DNA of 64,000 bases from NCBI GenBank assembly GCA_016794245.1, contig JAEUKR010000023.1, positions 20,025 to 84,024 of the forward strand, in the 5' to 3' direction. Below are positions 1 to 8,501 of the stretch, piece by piece (position 1 is the first letter of the stretch; every line of letters starts with the position of its first letter). The stretch comes from Caedimonas sp. (GTDB taxonomy: Bacteria > Pseudomonadota > Alphaproteobacteria > Caedimonadales > Caedimonadaceae). A program made the position numbers and the translations under genes. The notes beneath the pieces were generated by a model that was given only the letters and a program-made list of their open reading frames with translations, searched no databases and was not told where the DNA came from.

Positions 1-133
1 AGGGTGTTGGACAACAGGTTTCGTCCTGCTCACGCCGTTTTTGTCCCTACAATAGAACCTCTTGCGTACGCTGCGCCGGACTCACCACTCACACATGGCC
101 AGCCCGCATCTCGAAATCCTGGGGGATATTATT
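1..133 (+). repeat. Family A dispersed palindromic element, left end cut by window edge
   Basis: The stretch matches the middle and right end of family A: GTTGGAC, then TTCGTCCTGCTCACG, then a GCGTACGC-like centre and a right end resembling GAAATCCT-GGGG-ATA. The same order of blocks is seen reversed at 53047-53174. The element ends on the stop codon of rbfA, so it occupies the place where truB would normally follow. Divergent copy; the left end is outside the window. Confidence 0.7.
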
Positions 134-518
134 ATTGCAAATCTTGCTTAACGTGAGCTGATTGTAAAAGGGTCTCGATCCTTGATACCTGGTCAAAAGT
201 TTCATCGATGCGAAATTGAAGGGCAGGCGTGAATTTGATTGTTAACTGCCGCCCAACTTCAAAACGATAAAAAGACGCCGCTTTATTAAGCGCTTCCAAG
301 ACAATATCCTTATCGCGTCCCCCTATAGGCATAATATAAACTTTAGCGAATTTAAGATCAGGACTGACGCGCACTTCAGTGACAGTGACGTGCGCTTTCT
401 GAATCACGTCATCAAAATGATCAACGCGCGAAAGAATCCTGGCCAGAACATGCCGAATTTCTTCCGCAACACGAAGTTGACGTTGAGATGGCATCAGAGG
501 GGGGCGAGATCGCGTCAT
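132..518 (-). CDS. rbfA: 30S ribosome-binding factor A
   Basis: Small KH-fold protein that binds the immature 30S subunit and helps 16S rRNA 5'-end maturation, known especially for cold growth. The 128-residue product is of normal family length, with the conserved run VRVSPDLKFAKVYIMP in its middle and TPALQFRIDETFDQ near the C-terminus, both typical of RbfA. It lies 17 nt after infB on the same strand and is the last gene of rimP-nusA-infB-rbfA. The usual next gene, truB, is absent here and lies about 19 kb away; a family A repeat touches the rbfA stop codon instead. Confidence 0.96.
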   Translation of the reverse strand: MTRSRPPLMPSQRQLRVAEEIRHVLARILSRVDHFDDVIQKAHVTVTEVRVSPDLKFAKVYIMPIGGRDKDIVLEALNKAASFYRFEVGRQLTIKFTPALQFRIDETFDQVSRIETLLQSAHVKQDLQ

Positions 519-535
519 AGCGCTAGACTTCCTTA

Positions 536-3103
536 TTAATCCAGAGCGCGTGCAATTTCTTCAATCTCAAAACATTCGATGACATCACCTTCCCGAATAT
601 CCTGATAGTTCTCAAAAGCCATACCACATTCGTAGTCTTCTTTTACTTCTCGCACTTCTTCTTTAAGCCGTTTGAGTGTTTTCAGCTTACCTTCATGGAT
701 GACCACATTGTCCCGAAGCAACCGAACCTTGGCACCACGCTTGACAATCCCTTCCGTCACATAACATCCCGCGATCTTGCCCACTTTCGTGATCGTAAAG
801 ACTTGACGAATACTGGCATTCCCCAAAAAGCGCTCGTGCAGGGTAGGCGAGAGAAGACCGCCCATGATTGCTTTCATATCATCGATCACATTATAAATAA
901 TAGAATAATAGCGGATCTCAAGGCCATTTTGACGCGCGACCTCCCGCGCCTGAGGATTGGCGCGGACATTAAAGCCAATGATCAACGCGTGGGAAGCTTT
1001 TGCAAGTGTAACGTCGCTTTCGTTGATCGCTCCCACTCCCGTATGAAGAACTTTCACAGCAACTTCATGTGTTGAAAGTTTTGTCAGGCTGTTCATGATG
1101 GCTTCAAGAGAACCCTGAACGTCAGATTTCACCACAACAGCCAATTCTTTTTTATCGCCATAGGCCTGTGTCAACCGTTGTTCAAAAGATGCCCGTCCTG
1201 AAGCCGCAGATACTATATTCTTTTGGCGTTGTGTACGGAACTCATTAATGGCGCGCGCCTGAGATTCCGATTCGACCACGATGAAATCATCTCCAGGACT
1301 GGGAGCGCCCGTAAAGCCTATCACTTCAACGGGTTGAGACGGCAAGGCTTCCTTCAAATTTTTACCTTTATCATCTACCAAGGCTCGAACACGGCCCGAT
1401 TGGGTGCCGGCAACAAAAATATCTCCTGTTTTCAAGGTTCCTCTTTGTACCAGAACAGTCGCAACAGCGCCCCTGCCACGCTCCAGTTTCGCTTCAATCA
1501 CCACCCCATTCGCCGCACGATTGGGATTTGCCCGAAGCCCCAAAAGCTCGGCTTGCAAGAGAATGGCTTCTTCAAGCTTGTCAATATTCGCTCCAGTTTT
1601 GGCGGAAACCTCAACGCTCATCACCTCACCACCCAAAGCTTCCACGACAACTTCCTGCTGAAGGAGCATACTCCGCACACGCTCAGGGTTGGCATTCGGC
1701 TTATCTATTTTATTGATAGCAACAATCATGGGCACGTTCGCCGCGCGCGCATGATGGATGGCTTCAACCGTTTGTTCCATCATCCCGTCATCAGCCGCCA
1801 CCAGCAGAATCACAAGGTCGGTAACATTTGCCCCACGCGCGCGCATTTCTGTAAAAGCGGCGTGTCCTGGGGTATCAATAAATGTAATTTTGGCTCCTGA
1901 GGGCATGGTAACTTGATAAGCGCCAATGTGTTGGGTAATCCCTCCCGCTTCACCCGCAACGACATCCGTTTTGCGAATCGCATCAAGCAGAGACGTTTTC
2001 CCGTGATCCACGTGTCCCATAACAGTTACTACGGGAGGACGGGGACGCATGTCCGAAGCCAGATCATCAGACCCTTTTATTCCGTGTTCCACATCAGCTT
2101 CCGAAACCCTTTTTGAAATATGCCCAAATTCCGCCACGAGAAGTTCCGCCGTATCGGCATCAATATTTTGGGTGATGGTGATCATAAGCCCCATATCGAT
2201 CAGTTTCCTGATCACTTCCGCGCCGCGAACCGCCATACGATTGGCCAGCTCCTGAACGGTCATCACTTCGGGAATAATCACCTCACGCGTGATCTGCTTT
2301 TGCTCCACGGTTTCCCAAAGCTTTTTAGTCTTATCTTTATGACGTCGCGATCCATACGTTCGAATGCGCCCCCCCTCTTCATCCTCGGTCAAGAGATCCT
2401 TCACCGACATACCATCAAGCCGATGACGCAAATCATGTCGTCCAAGGTTGGCATCGTCTCCTGTTTTACGAGAAACAGGCTTAGTCACCCCTTTCTTCGC
2501 CCGATGAAACGTTTGCTCTTCATCCTCTTCGCCGGGAACGGTGGAAGTTTTTTTTGATTTCGTCTCGGCAGGAGGGCTTACAGAGACTTCAGGGGCAGAA
2601 ACCGCTACGGAGGATTCAGGAGAGAGAGAGGAGTGAGGAGATTCAGAGGACTTGATACTTTCAGCGTTTTCCGGCGTCTTACTTTGAATATTCTGCTCGC
2701 TTTCATCAAGATGTCGAGTTTCTTGTTCCTGACGTTGTTTTTCCAGTCCGGCAAGACGCAACGCTTCCAAATGAGATCGCTCTTCCCTTTCGCGCTGCAT
2801 TTGAGCTTCAATCTCAGGAGCCGTTCTAAGCGCTTCCTGAACAGCTTTTAAACGGGTTTCCCACTCGACTTCCGTAAGACTTTTGGGGAGAGCGACGCTC
2901 CCGGTCATCCTTTTTTCCTGCTGATCTTTTTCCAAAGGACGATCCATCACCCGTCTGCGCTTTACTTCAACAGCCACAGCCTTGGAACGGCCATGAGAGA
3001 AGCTTTGACGAATCTGCGGCGCGTCAACAGGTTTTTTAAGACCCAACTTTCCTGATGAAAGACTCAGGGTCTTCTTTTCTTTTTTATCTTCAGTATCAGC
3101 CAT
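536..3103 (-). CDS. infB: Translation initiation factor IF-2
   Basis: GTPase that delivers initiator fMet-tRNA to the 30S subunit and promotes subunit joining. An IF2_N-type segment ([18 protein letters not shown]) precedes the G domain near residue 285, followed by G1 GHVDHGKT (about residue 362), G3 DTPGH, G4 NKID and G5 SAKTG, then the C-terminal beta-barrel domains. The N-terminal third is a long charged, S/E/K-rich linker, usual for proteobacterial IF-2. I chose the ATG at 3103 (855 residues): it has AGGAAG upstream and begins [15 protein letters not shown] as in relatives. A GTG at 3127 would add eight residues. The YlxR gene that often sits between nusA and infB is missing; the gap is only 46 nt. 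Confidence 0.97.
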   Translation of the reverse strand: MADTEDKKEKKTLSLSSGKLGLKKPVDAPQIRQSFSHGRSKAVAVEVKRRRVMDRPLEKDQQEKRMTGSVALPKSLTEVEWETRLKAVQEALRTAPEIEAQMQREREERSHLEALRLAGLEKQRQEQETRHLDESEQNIQSKTPENAESIKSSESPHSSLSPESSVAVSAPEVSVSPPAETKSKKTSTVPGEEDEEQTFHRAKKGVTKPVSRKTGDDANLGRHDLRHRLDGMSVKDLLTEDEEGGRIRTYGSRRHKDKTKKLWETVEQKQITREVIIPEVMTVQELANRMAVRGAEVIRKLIDMGLMITITQNIDADTAELLVAEFGHISKRVSEADVEHGIKGSDDLASDMRPRPPVVTVMGHVDHGKTSLLDAIRKTDVVAGEAGGITQHIGAYQVTMPSGAKITFIDTPGHAAFTEMRARGANVTDLVILLVAADDGMMEQTVEAIHHARAANVPMIVAINKIDKPNANPERVRSMLLQQEVVVEALGGEVMSVEVSAKTGANIDKLEEAILLQAELLGLRANPNRAANGVVIEAKLERGRGAVATVLVQRGTLKTGDIFVAGTQSGRVRALVDDKGKNLKEALPSQPVEVIGFTGAPSPGDDFIVVESESQARAINEFRTQRQKNIVSAASGRASFEQRLTQAYGDKKELAVVVKSDVQGSLEAIMNSLTKLSTHEVAVKVLHTGVGAINESDVTLAKASHALIIGFNVRANPQAREVARQNGLEIRYYSIIYNVIDDMKAIMGGLLSPTLHERFLGNASIRQVFTITKVGKIAGCYVTEGIVKRGAKVRLLRDNVVIHEGKLKTLKRLKEEVREVKEDYECGMAFENYQDIREGDVIECFEIEEIARALD

Positions 3104-3149
3104 ATCGTTTTGTCTTCCTTTTGACACCGCCTAAGACTTTGGAGCATCT

Positions 3150-4652
3150 TTAAACTTTAAACCAGTTTTTGCGTGCTTCCATAATCATTTGGTTTGCTTC
3201 TTCCTTACTCAAGTCAGGGAACAGCTCACAAAGTTCATCCGTAGCCAGATCAGCAAAATCATCCAGAGTTTTAATGCTATTTTGACCTAACAATACCAAC
3301 ATCTTAGGCGTTAAGCCGGAGAACTTTGTCAAGCTTTTGTCAACACCCAACAGCTCGAATTGTTTCACAAATTCAGCATCCTGCTTTTCAAGATAAGCCT
3401 GAGCGCGTGACTTTAATTCATGTGCAAGCTCTTCTTCAAACCCTTCGATTGCCATCAAATCTTCAAGACTAATGTAAGCGATTTCTTCAACCGTTGTAAA
3501 TCCTTCCGTTACAAGAAGATGCGCCAGAACATCGTCTACATCCAACGCTTCTACGAATAAACGAGAACGATTTTTAAGTTGAGCGCTTCGACGGTCTGAT
3601 TCATTAGAATCAGAAATAACGTCAATTCCCCAACCCGTCAATAAACTTGCCAAACGAACGTTCTGGCCACGCCTGCCAATCGCCAGGCTTAATTGATCGT
3701 CAGGTACAACGACTTCAACGCGGCGTGTTTCTTCATCAAGCACCACCTTGCTCGCCTCGGCAGGAACCAACGCATTGACCACAAACACGGCAGGATTCGA
3801 TGACCAGGGGATAATGTCCACCTTTTCTCCCTGAAGTTCAGAGGTGACGGCTTGTACGCGGCTGCCGCGCATACCCACACAAGCTCCTACAGGATCAAGG
3901 CTTTTATCTGCTGCGGATACGGCGATCTTGGCCCGACTTCCAGGGTCTCTTGCGACAGCCTTGAGTTCAATAACGCCTTCGTAGATTTCAGGCACTTCCT
4001 GTGCAAAAAGCTTCGCCATAAAACCTGGATGAACGCGCGAGAGAAATACCTGAGGCCCCCGTGGCTCTTGACGCACATCCATGATATAGGCGCGAATGCG
4101 ATCACCAGGGCGAAAATTTTCCCGTGGAATCAATTGATCACGCGCGAGGAGCGCTTCTGACTGTCCCAGCTCTACCATCACGTTGCCAAATTCGACACGC
4201 TTTACCTGACCATTGATGATTTCTCCCACGCGATTTTTATATTCATTGTATTGGCGTTGACGCTCGGCATCGCGTACCCGCTGAAAAATCACTTGCTTCG
4301 CCGTTTGAGCCGCAACGCGTCCTAAATCAATAGGGGGGAGAGGCTCTTTAATAAATTCACCAACTTTGATATGCAGGTCCAGTGTTTTTGCTTCATCCAA
4401 AGATATTTGCGTGACCTCATTTTCGACGTCATTGACGACCTCACGACAGGCATAAAGGCTGATCTCACCAGTTTTACGATCGATGGTGGCGCGAATATCC
4501 CGTTCCATTCCATAGCGCACCCGGCTGGCCTTTTGGATCGCGATTTCCATTGCTTCAATGACTTCTTCTCGATCAATTCCCTTTTCACGGGCAACCATAT
4601 CGGCAACCCCTAAAATCTCTGTTCGAATTGTTCCGCTGGTGATTATCGTCAT
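3150..4652 (-). CDS. nusA: Transcription termination/antitermination protein NusA
   Basis: RNA polymerase-binding factor for pausing, termination and antitermination. The 500-residue length and domain order are those of proteobacterial NusA: an N-terminal RNAP-binding domain, an S1 domain around residues 135-205 (GDRIRAYIMDVRQEPRGP), KH1/KH2 (GACVGMRGSRVQAV; AIGRRGQNVRLAS) and two C-terminal acidic helix-hairpin-helix repeats (for example EGFTTVEEIAYISLEDL). The start is the ATG at 4652 with GAGG seven bases upstream. It is followed by infB after 46 nt and preceded by rimP, separated from it by a 218-nt gap that holds a family A repeat. Confidence 0.97.
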   Translation of the reverse strand: MTIITSGTIRTEILGVADMVAREKGIDREEVIEAMEIAIQKASRVRYGMERDIRATIDRKTGEISLYACREVVNDVENEVTQISLDEAKTLDLHIKVGEFIKEPLPPIDLGRVAAQTAKQVIFQRVRDAERQRQYNEYKNRVGEIINGQVKRVEFGNVMVELGQSEALLARDQLIPRENFRPGDRIRAYIMDVRQEPRGPQVFLSRVHPGFMAKLFAQEVPEIYEGVIELKAVARDPGSRAKIAVSAADKSLDPVGACVGMRGSRVQAVTSELQGEKVDIIPWSSNPAVFVVNALVPAEASKVVLDEETRRVEVVVPDDQLSLAIGRRGQNVRLASLLTGWGIDVISDSNESDRRSAQLKNRSRLFVEALDVDDVLAHLLVTEGFTTVEEIAYISLEDLMAIEGFEEELAHELKSRAQAYLEKQDAEFVKQFELLGVDKSLTKFSGLTPKMLVLLGQNSIKTLDDFADLATDELCELFPDLSKEEANQMIMEARKNWFKV

Positions 4653-4682
4653 TCCTTTTACCTCGATCTATTAGCCTTCATT

Positions 4683-4838
4683 TATACTCCTCGCCTTTCA
4701 GGATTTGAGAGCGTTGGACATCCATGATTCGTCTCGCTTCCCGCCCCCGTCACATCCATGAATGAATGCCGCATAAAGCTCATTGGTCGTTTCTTCGCCG
4801 TACTCCGCCTCAACACTCTAAATCCTTTGGACATAGAT
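4683..4838 (+). repeat. Family A dispersed palindromic element between rimP and nusA
   Basis: Starts TATACTCCTCGCCTTTCAGG, continues GCGTTGGACAT and a TTCGTCTCGCTTC block, and ends AAATCCTTTGGACATAGATC, matching the left end, interior and right end of the 53047-53174 copy. It lies inside the rimP-nusA operon, so it must be transcribed, and could fold into a long imperfect hairpin in the mRNA. Confidence 0.72.
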
Positions 4839-4870
4839 CTGAAAATGCACAAATCTTTCCTCTTGCGCTT

Positions 4871-5338
4871 TTAAAATCGGGGGGCCAGCTTTGCTTGCTG
4901 AATATCGTCATAGGCAACCTCTATCAAGCAAAAGTCAGGATTTTTAAGACGAACCTGAATTGACTTTTCAGTTGCCGATTCAAGGAGTCCTGAAAACTTT
5001 TTTCGTCCATCCTTTATATCACGGGTCTGGAACTTAATGTCGTGTCCAACAAAACGTTGAAAATCACGCGCTCTCATCAGCGGGCGATCCAATCCGGGAG
5101 ACGTAACCTCCAGCTTGTAAGACCCCTCAACAGGGTCTTCAACGTCCAGAAGGGCGGAAATTTCCCGACTTGCCCCTACGCAATCGTCCATGGTCACTGT
5201 CGTCTCATCCAGCCGATCAATCATTACTTGCAGAACAGGACGATGCTGTCCCGAGATTTGTACGCGTACAAGCGCCAAACCCCGGCTCGTCAAAACAGGC
5301 GTCAACAGTTTTTCAAGTCGCGTCGCTACCGAAGTCAT
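4871..5338 (-). CDS. rimP: Ribosome maturation factor RimP
   Basis: Assembly factor for the 30S subunit, acting near ribosomal proteins S9 and S19. The N-terminal domain carries the conserved DCVGASREISALLD and SPGLDRPLMRARDFQRFVG motifs; a small SH3-like C-terminal domain follows (residues about 90-155). I chose the ATG at 5338 (155 residues) because homologues begin close to this residue. An in-frame GTG at 5389 would add 17 residues, but these are encoded by a hairpin structure. First gene of the rimP-nusA-infB-rbfA transcription unit; the divergent NDUFA12 gene starts 160 nt away. Confidence 0.93.
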   Translation of the reverse strand: MTSVATRLEKLLTPVLTSRGLALVRVQISGQHRPVLQVMIDRLDETTVTMDDCVGASREISALLDVEDPVEGSYKLEVTSPGLDRPLMRARDFQRFVGHDIKFQTRDIKDGRKKFSGLLESATEKSIQVRLKNPDFCLIEVAYDDIQQAKLAPRF

Positions 5339-5366
5339 GTCTTGCAAATTATGGTCCTTCTTAAAC

Positions 5367-5395
5367 AAAAAGGTGAGCCGTAAGCCCACCTCCTT
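5367..5395 (-). promoter_or_regulatory. Leader hairpin upstream of rimP, possible attenuator or RBS switch
   Basis: Read on the minus strand, AAGGAGGTGGGC pairs with GCTCACCTTTTT around a five-base loop: 12 pairs including three G-T pairs, and the 3' arm ends in five T. The 5' arm contains a strong AGGAGG Shine-Dalgarno-like sequence buried in the stem. The hairpin lies in the leader of rimP-nusA-infB-rbfA, 29 nt before the chosen start. It could terminate early or hide a ribosome site; neither is shown by sequence alone. Confidence 0.35.
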
Positions 5396-5498
5396 TTACA
5401 AGAGAACAGATTAATCACTTAAATTATGAAATAAAGCGTTTTTAGCATGAAATCAAGTTTTTTCTTGTTCCTTTTTTTGAAAAGAGTCTATCCTGAAC

Positions 5499-5909
5499 AT
5501 GCAAAAAAATTTAACGAGTTTGGGGACATTGACGGTTCAAATGGTTTATGCGCGACACTGGGGTATGACGCTGTTTACCTTTTTTAAAGGCAAGCTGGCG
5601 GGTCAAGACGATCAGGGAAACAAATATTATCAAGAGCGGTTTCTTTTCGGAAAACCACACCGAAAGCCTCGGCGGTGGGTGATGTATCAGGGGATTATGG
5701 AAGGATCTCAAGTTCCGGCCGAATGGTTTGGATGGTTGCATCATTATCTTGACGTTCCCCTGGATTCCAGTCTAAAAAAGTTTTGGCAAAAGTCTCATCG
5801 GCCCAATCTGACGGGGACGCCGTTTGCGTATCGTCCAACGGACCGTACCTCAAAGGACAGAGCTTTTCAGCCAGCCTCCAAAGGCTATGAACCGTGGGAG
5901 CCATCGTAA
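5499..5909 (+). CDS. NDUFA12-family NADH:ubiquinone oxidoreductase accessory subunit (17.2 kDa type)
   Basis: Homologue of the mitochondrial complex I accessory subunit NDUFA12 (B17.2), which alphaproteobacteria carry as a supernumerary complex I subunit. Recognised by GMTLFTFFKGKLAGQDDQGNKYYQER near the start, KPRRWVMYQG and the PAEWFGWLHH motif around residue 75, followed by a proline-rich tail. The length of 136 residues is normal. The gene begins a plus-strand run with mlaD (10 nt downstream) and the DUF2155 gene, a synteny common in alphaproteobacteria although complex I itself is not in this window. Confidence 0.9.
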   Translation: MQKNLTSLGTLTVQMVYARHWGMTLFTFFKGKLAGQDDQGNKYYQERFLFGKPHRKPRRWVMYQGIMEGSQVPAEWFGWLHHYLDVPLDSSLKKFWQKSHRPNLTGTPFAYRPTDRTSKDRAFQPASKGYEPWEPS

Positions 5910-5919
5910 GGAAAACTGT

Positions 5920-6402
5920 ATGCGTACAAATGTGATTGAAACAGTCATGGGAGCGGTCGTTCTTATGATCGCAGGCTTTTTTTTAGCTTTTGCCTATACC
6001 AACAGCGGCTATCGCTCATCAAATGATGGTGTCGATTACCATGCTACATTCGATCGCGTCGATGGGTTGGTTGTTGGAGGCGATGTTCGGATGAGCGGCG
6101 TCAAGATTGGCGTCATTCGGGAAATGTCCATAAATCCTGAAACGTTCCTGGCCCACGTGTCCTTCAGTATCGCCCCCCACATTAAAATTCCAAAAGATTC
6201 GTCGGCAGAAATCGTCAGCGACGGCATCATGGGCGGCAAGTACCTGGCTCTTGTCCCAGGCGGAGATGAAGAAACGCTGAAAGCAGGGGATCAAATTGAG
6301 CATACCCAGTCTTCCGTCAGTCTTGAAGCGATGATTGGTCAGCTGATCTTTAGCGCCAAAAACAAGGAAACGGAAAATGAGAAAGGGAAGCCTCATCCAT
6401 GA
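5920..6402 (+). CDS. mlaD: Short MlaD/MCE-domain protein (outer-membrane lipid asymmetry type)
   Basis: One N-terminal membrane helix (residues about 7-27) followed by a single MCE domain (about 37-120), with the typical DGLVVGGDVRMSGVKIGVI and GIMGGKYLALVPGG segments. E. coli MlaD is the hexameric ring of the inner-membrane MlaFEDB phospholipid transporter; at 160 residues this is a little shorter. The ATG at 5920 starts MRTNVIETVMGAVVL as in relatives; upstream in-frame ATGs overlap the NDUFA12 gene and add unrelated residues. Its stop overlaps the start of the DUF2155 gene (ATGA). A second, longer MCE protein with its own ATPase and permease is at 58.6-61.5 kb, so this one stands alone and its transporter partner is uncertain. 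Confidence 0.9.
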   Translation: MRTNVIETVMGAVVLMIAGFFLAFAYTNSGYRSSNDGVDYHATFDRVDGLVVGGDVRMSGVKIGVIREMSINPETFLAHVSFSIAPHIKIPKDSSAEIVSDGIMGGKYLALVPGGDEETLKAGDQIEHTQSSVSLEAMIGQLIFSAKNKETENEKGKPHP

Positions 6403-7223
6403 CGTTGAGGGGACTCACGGCGATGTTATATCCTTTGTCTTTCAAAATTCGGGGATGTCGGGGAGCACGATTTGTTCTGCCCGGATTTCAAAATCCTTTG
6501 GGTCTATACATAATTTTCGTCTTCAACATCTTCATCTGTATCTTCAACCCAGACGCGCGCGGATCAGGGACTGAAGAAAAAGCGAAGGGGAACACTCCCT
6601 TTAAAGAAGCGGAAGCGCTGCCTCGGGAGATTTCTTTTTTCCGCCCCGGCGTGATCAAAGACTCTCAAGCCGTGAACAGGACGAACCCGAATCCTGATAC
6701 CCAATACCCCCACACTTTGAAAGACGAGAAAGAGGAAGGGTATACCCGTACAGACAAGGTTCTTTTGCGGTGTCTTGATAAGATCACGGCGCGCGTTTCT
6801 GATATAGAGGCGCCCTTGGGACAAAGCATTAAATTTGGCAACCTGGAAATTACCGCGCGATTGTGTCAAAAGGCTCCTCCCGAAGATCCCCCTGAATCCA
6901 TAGCCTTTTTGGAAATCACCGAAAATAAGCCAGATGAGAATGCAAGCCATGTTTTTTCTGGATGGATGTTCGCTTCGTCACCGGCTCATTCAGCCATGGA
7001 ACACCCCGTTTATGACATATGGGTTAAAGAGTGTATGGGTAATGCATTGCCTGACGCCGCCGCTCTTGACTCATCCTCTCATATTTCCACGCCCGAATCC
7101 TCCCCTTTTAAGGCATCCGTTTCATCATCATCCATAGAGGCTCTCAGACGCGGTTTTGCGTCAGAATCTTTCCAGAAAAAAGAAGGAGAAGCAACGTCCG
7201 TTCCAGAATTCCGGAAAGAATGA
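6399..7223 (+). CDS. DUF2155 domain-containing protein with a repeat-derived N-terminal segment
   Basis: Function unknown; DUF2155 proteins are exported alphaproteobacterial proteins often encoded next to NDUFA12. The domain runs from about residue 120 to 220 (DKVLLRCLDKITARVSDIE, then FSGWMFASSPA and YDIWVKEC). A hydrophobic stretch (residues 37-51) probably is the export signal or anchor. The start codon overlaps the mlaD stop, implying translational coupling, yet residues 10-37 are encoded by a family A repeat lying in frame between the ATG and the hydrophobic segment. Whether translation truly begins at 6399 or at a later non-ATG codon cannot be decided here. The low-complexity S/P-rich C-terminal tail is unusual. 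Confidence 0.85.
   Translation: MTLRGLTAMLYPLSFKIRGCRGARFVLPGFQNPLGLYIIFVFNIFICIFNPDARGSGTEEKAKGNTPFKEAEALPREISFFRPGVIKDSQAVNRTNPNPDTQYPHTLKDEKEEGYTRTDKVLLRCLDKITARVSDIEAPLGQSIKFGNLEITARLCQKAPPEDPPESIAFLEITENKPDENASHVFSGWMFASSPAHSAMEHPVYDIWVKECMGNALPDAAALDSSSHISTPESSPFKASVSSSSIEALRRGFASESFQKKEGEATSVPEFRKE
6426..6510 (+). repeat. Family A palindromic element inserted in the DUF2155 reading frame
   Basis: Begins TTATATCCTTTGTCTTTCAA and ends CGGATTTCAAAATCCTTTGG followed by GTCTATA, so both ends of family A are present with a shortened centre (about 85 nt in all). It encodes residues 10-37 of the DUF2155 protein without a stop codon. Confidence 0.8.
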
Positions 7224-7318
7224 ATCATTCGGATTGAAACACGTATTTACCCTTCTTCAGGGCTATGCTAGGTTGGAAATGGTTCTAGAAAGAGGGAGAA
7301 GGAGAAGGGAGACGCGCC

Positions 7319-7795
7319 ATGACGATTAATATTGGAATTTCACAAAGTCACCGGGAATATGCAAGGGATCTGCTTTTTAAAATTCTCTCGGATTATTATA
7401 TTTTAATGATCAAGACCCAAAATTATCACTGGAATGCGCGAGGCCCTCATTTTCATAGTTATCATCAAATGCTGGAACTGCAATACAATGATTTGGCTCA
7501 AGGGGTTGATCTGCTGGCGGAGCGCATTCGATCTCTGGGATTTCATGTGCCGGCGAATTACAAAAATTTCATGACGCACGCTACCTTGCAAGAGGAAATG
7601 CGCGAACCTGCGACAGAAGACATGCTGAAAAACCTGACCCATGATCATGAGTATCTGATTCGAGAAACGCGCGAGGCGATCAACAAACTTAAGGAAACGG
7701 GAGACGAGAACACTCTCGATCTCCTTGTCGAAAGGCTGAGCCTCCATGAAAAAACCGCATGGATGTTGAGAAGCCTCAATTCACATGATTCATAA
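7319..7795 (+). CDS. dps: Dps-family ferritin-like DNA-binding protein
   Basis: Forms a 12-subunit cage that oxidises and stores iron and protects DNA from peroxide. The 158 residues include the ferroxidase signature QNYHWNARGPHFHSYHQMLE followed by NDLAQGVDLLAERIRSLG, with the His and Asp/Glu ligands of the Dps inter-subunit site, and an EKTAWMLRSL C-terminal helix. A purine-rich ribosome-binding region (GGGAGACGCGCC) lies before the ATG. Monocistronic or read into rnhB, which starts within 4 nt of the dps stop. No OxyR or Fur site was identified. Confidence 0.93.
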   Translation: MTINIGISQSHREYARDLLFKILSDYYILMIKTQNYHWNARGPHFHSYHQMLELQYNDLAQGVDLLAERIRSLGFHVPANYKNFMTHATLQEEMREPATEDMLKNLTHDHEYLIRETREAINKLKETGDENTLDLLVERLSLHEKTAWMLRSLNSHDS

Positions 7796-7798
7796 GTG

Positions 7799-8467
7799 AT
7801 GCCTGATTTCAGCCTTGAAAAAGCATGTTCAGGATATGTCACAGGATTCGATGAAGCGGGGTGTGGGCCATGGGCAGGACCATTGGTCGCGGGAGCGGTT
7901 CTGTTGATCCAGGAAAAATTGCCTCAAGACCTTGCTTGCCAGATCAATGACTCAAAGAAATTGACGTCTCTCAAGCGCGAAAAAATCTTTAACCATCTTA
8001 TGAATTTAGAGGGAGAGGCATGTTTTTCGGCCATGGGAATTTGTTCTGTAAATGAAATTGACGCTTCAAATATTCGCAAAGCGGCGATGTGCGCCATGGA
8101 GCGGGCGTCCCGCGCTTTAAAACTGCCTTTTTCTATTACCCCTTGTTTAGGACTTGTGGACGGTACGTTAAAGCCGGAATTATCGTATCCTGTGCGTTCT
8201 CTGATCAAGGGGGACACTCTAAGCCTCTCTATCGCCGCAGCGTCGATCATTGCCAAAGTCACACGCGATCAGATCATGAAAGATCTTTCCGTTCTCCATC
8301 CGGAATATGGGTGGGAGCGTAATGCCGGTTATGGCACAGCGTATCATCGACAAGCTCTCACTCGTTATGGCGTTACGCCTCATCATCGTAAAACTTTTGC
8401 GCCTGTCGCCCGATTATTGATCGATGAAAAATCCAAATTAACCATAGTAAAATCCTCTCAAGTATGA
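7799..8467 (+). CDS. rnhB: Ribonuclease HII
   Basis: Cleaves RNA in RNA-DNA hybrids and removes single ribonucleotides from DNA. The first acidic pair lies in TGFDEAGCGPWAGPLVAGAV near the N-terminus; the family usually has Arg where Cys stands here (DEAGRG). The later catalytic aspartates are in GLVDG and in the conserved IIAKVTRDQIM segment, and GYGTAYH follows. The length of about 222 residues is normal. GTG (7796) and ATG (7799) are adjacent start choices; I give the ATG. Confidence 0.93.
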   Translation: MPDFSLEKACSGYVTGFDEAGCGPWAGPLVAGAVLLIQEKLPQDLACQINDSKKLTSLKREKIFNHLMNLEGEACFSAMGICSVNEIDASNIRKAAMCAMERASRALKLPFSITPCLGLVDGTLKPELSYPVRSLIKGDTLSLSIAAASIIAKVTRDQIMKDLSVLHPEYGWERNAGYGTAYHRQALTRYGVTPHHRKTFAPVARLLIDEKSKLTIVKSSQV

Positions 8468-8501
8468 TTAGATGGGCGATGAAAAAAAAGGGAGAATTTT
8501 T

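Noticed and set aside
1223..1900. Long plus-strand frames opposite infB and other large genes
   Set aside because: They lie wholly inside conserved genes on the other strand and resemble no family.
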